Assembly (NCBI GenBank): GCA_045430285.1
Contig: JAILXV010000001.1
Span: forward strand, 1,302,001 to 1,366,000
Source: Agarilytica sp045430285
GTDB taxonomy: Bacteria; Pseudomonadota; Gammaproteobacteria; Pseudomonadales; Cellvibrionaceae
DNA length: 64,000 bases
Reading direction: 5' to 3'
Shown: in pieces, positions 62,638 through 64,000 of the stretch
Layout of the letters: each line of letters opens with the position of its first letter
How positions within the stretch are numbered: position 1 is the stretch's first letter
Translations under genes and position numbers: made by a program
Notes under the pieces: generated by a model
Databases searched by the model: none
What the model saw: the letters and a program-made list of their open reading frames with translations, nothing else
Told to the model about the DNA's origin: nothing

Positions 62638-63537
62638 TTAAGTGGATCGTGCTTTTACATGAATCGGACCAAATGATTCGGTTTGCACAATTTCCACAAG
62701 AGATTCTTTAATTAATTCCATCACCGCCAGGAAGGTAACCACCACACCTAAACGCCCTTCATCCACCGTAAATAAACTCACAAACGGCACAAATTGCTGA
62801 CCTTTTAAGTTATCCAACACTTGCGACATCCGCTCCCGCGTTGAGAGACGTTCTTTTTCTACATGATGGCTTTCAAACATATCGGCACGACGCAAAACCT
62901 CAGAAAGTGCCATAAGCAGCTCTTTCATTTCCACATCTGGGTCTGGGCGGGTGAGGTTTCGATCTGGCGCCATGGCTCTGGCGGTATGGGTGTCGCGGTG
63001 CTGACGAGGCAGCTCATCAATATCTTCTGCCGCCTGCTTAAAGCGTTCGTATTCTTGTAAGCGGCGAATAAGCAATGCACGCGGATCGTCTTCTTCCTCT
63101 TCTAGCTCCTCAGAGCGAGGAAGTAGCATGCGAGACTTAATTTCAGCCAACATAGCCGCCATTACCAAATACTCGGCGGCCAGCTCAAATTGGATAGCTT
63201 TCATTACTTCGACGTAGCCCACGTACTGAAGAGTAATTTCAGAGACGTCAATTTCTAAAATATCAAGATTCTGGCGGCGGATCAGGTAAAGCAATAAATC
63301 GAGCGGCCCTTCAAACGCCTCCAAAAAGACCTCGAGCGCATCGGGTGGAATATAGAGATCTTTCGGAAGTTCGGTAACCGCCTTGCCTTGCACAATCGCA
63401 AAGGGCATTTCGGCCTGCTCTGGGGAATGAGTGTCGGTGCTTGCAGATTCAGCCAGTTCGGGCGCATCTACTGCGCTATCGGCCGCATTATCTGCGCCGT
63501 CGGCTTCGGTAAGAACCTCAGGGTCGGTACCAGACAA
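62638..63537 (-). CDS. scpA: segregation and condensation protein ScpA
   Basis: 299 residues from TTG 63537 (AGGTGA upstream). N-terminal acidic extension, then the kleisin N-terminal domain (about 65-130; FEGPLDLLLYLIRRQNLDILEIDVSEITLQYVGYVEVM) and the C-terminal winged-helix (about 250-299; VVTFLAVMELIKESLVEIVQTESFGPIHV). It bridges SMC heads. It lies 46 bp before scpB. Confidence 0.94.
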   Translation of the reverse strand: MSGTDPEVLTEADGADNAADSAVDAPELAESASTDTHSPEQAEMPFAIVQGKAVTELPKDLYIPPDALEVFLEAFEGPLDLLLYLIRRQNLDILEIDVSEITLQYVGYVEVMKAIQFELAAEYLVMAAMLAEIKSRMLLPRSEELEEEEDDPRALLIRRLQEYERFKQAAEDIDELPRQHRDTHTARAMAPDRNLTRPDPDVEMKELLMALSEVLRRADMFESHHVEKERLSTRERMSQVLDNLKGQQFVPFVSLFTVDEGRLGVVVTFLAVMELIKESLVEIVQTESFGPIHVKARST

Positions 63538-63691
63538 TAGAACTCACCTCATGCAGCATTTCGGGGCCTCTCGGCCGTGAATTTGAACAGTGCATTATAG
63601 CGAGACTTGGCGCTCTTCCGCTACGATCCGCAAGCGAAAAAGCAAAACAATGGGGCTATTTCTCAATCTTGGGCCTCAAAGCTTGGCGATC

Positions 63692-64000
63692 TTAGTTCTC
63701 AAAGTCGGATGTATCGCCACAGCCCTTACGTAAAACAGCCGGCTCATCGCCTGTAAGATCAATAACAGATGTTGCTTCAAGGCCACAGAAGCCACCGTCA
63801 ATCACTAATTCCAAGTGATGCTCCAAAGACTCACGAATGTCGTAGGGGTCAGTCAATGGATAGGTATCACCAGGCATGATCAGCGTACTTGTCATTAGTG
63901 GCTCGCCTAATGCCTCCATCAGCGCCAAGGCAATTGCATTATCTGGCACCCTCATCCCCAAAGTTTTACGTTTAGGGTGCATTAGGCGCCTAGGCACCTC
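63692..64000 (-). CDS. YciO/Sua5/YrdC-family protein, C-terminal part cut by window end
   Basis: The frame runs through the window edge, so the N-terminal half is missing. Visible: EVPRRLMHPKRKTLGMRVPDNAIALALMEALGEPLMTSTLIMPGD and the C-terminal IDGGFCGLEATSVIDLTGDEPAVLRKGCGD, which fit the YrdC/Sua5 ATP- and bicarbonate-binding fold. The KRKTLGMRVPDN wording is of the YciO type. Sua5/YrdC makes threonylcarbamoyl-AMP for tRNA t6A; YciO acts weakly there and its role is debated. Position before scpA is conserved in gammaproteobacteria. Confidence 0.88.
   Translation of the reverse strand, partial: EVPRRLMHPKRKTLGMRVPDNAIALALMEALGEPLMTSTLIMPGDTYPLTDPYDIRESLEHHLELVIDGGFCGLEATSVIDLTGDEPAVLRKGCGDTSDFEN

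Overview
The window looks like chromosome from a marine, Pseudomonas-like gammaproteobacterium; the gene orders resemble Pseudomonas and the Cellvibrionales (Saccharophagus/Teredinibacter-like). That placement is inferred from gene content and synteny, not from a marker-gene tree. The supporting signs are the flhA-flhF-fleN-fliA-cheYZAB-motCD-parA-cheW chemotaxis/flagellar order, a plsX-fabD cluster without fabH, ThrH, a plant-type malate dehydrogenase and a dimeric dUTPase. No rRNA, tRNA, CRISPR array, phage or intact insertion sequence was seen.

Layout. (1) 1-14.2 kb, all on the minus strand: the flagellar regulatory and chemotaxis cluster. Transcription runs from flhA through flhF, fleN (flhG), fliA, cheY, cheZ, cheA, cheB, motC, motD, a ParA-type ATPase and a CheW-domain protein cut by the window start. 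A sigma-54-like site lies upstream of flhA. (2) 14.4-15.5 kb: a transglutaminase-like/TPR envelope protein. (3) 15.7-22.4 kb: an accessory island and the most interesting part of the window. On the plus strand are a response regulator with an insertion in its receiver domain and an unknown output domain, a kinase-less histidine-phosphotransfer (DHp) plus receiver protein, and a TonB-dependent receptor. Facing them on the minus strand are a FeeM-type N-acyl amino acid synthase-like acyltransferase and a multi-TM sensor histidine kinase whose reading frame overlaps the synthase. I infer a signal synthase / sensor kinase / phosphorelay module, possibly a quorum-sensing-like system. (4) 22.9-30.5 kb: mnmA-hflD-purB-roxA, a GNAT fusion protein, a Rieske protein and pabB, with a 139-bp MITE-like element between purB and roxA. 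(5) 30.5-37.8 kb: thrH, then sulfur genes (cysH, a CxxC thioredoxin-like protein, cysB, a TauE-type permease), a universal stress protein, a 5'-nucleotidase, a D-cysteine desulfhydrase/ACC deaminase homologue and an orphan yajC. (6) 38.0-44.4 kb: two tandem AraC-family paralogues, bcp, mdh, dut, and a PAP2 phosphatase/glycosyltransferase pair. (7) 44.4-57.3 kb: the large conserved lipid/cell-wall/DNA block yceD-rpmF-plsX-fabD-fabG-acpP-fabF-pabC-mltG-tmk-holB-pilZ-tatD on the minus strand, interrupted by rluA on the plus strand between tmk and holB, followed by maf, dgkA and fldB. (8) 57.5-64 kb: a diguanylate cyclase with a sigma-54-like site, a MATE transporter, gtrA, rluB-scpB-scpA, and the C-terminal end of a YciO/Sua5-type gene.

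Several genes use TTG or GTG starts chosen from ribosome-binding-site spacing and family length (parA, cheB, cheY, hflD, thrH, fabF, plsX, scpA). Themes that run across the window are motility and polar organisation (FlhF, FleN, ParA/CheW, PilZ, diguanylate cyclase), sulfur assimilation, and type II fatty-acid synthesis.
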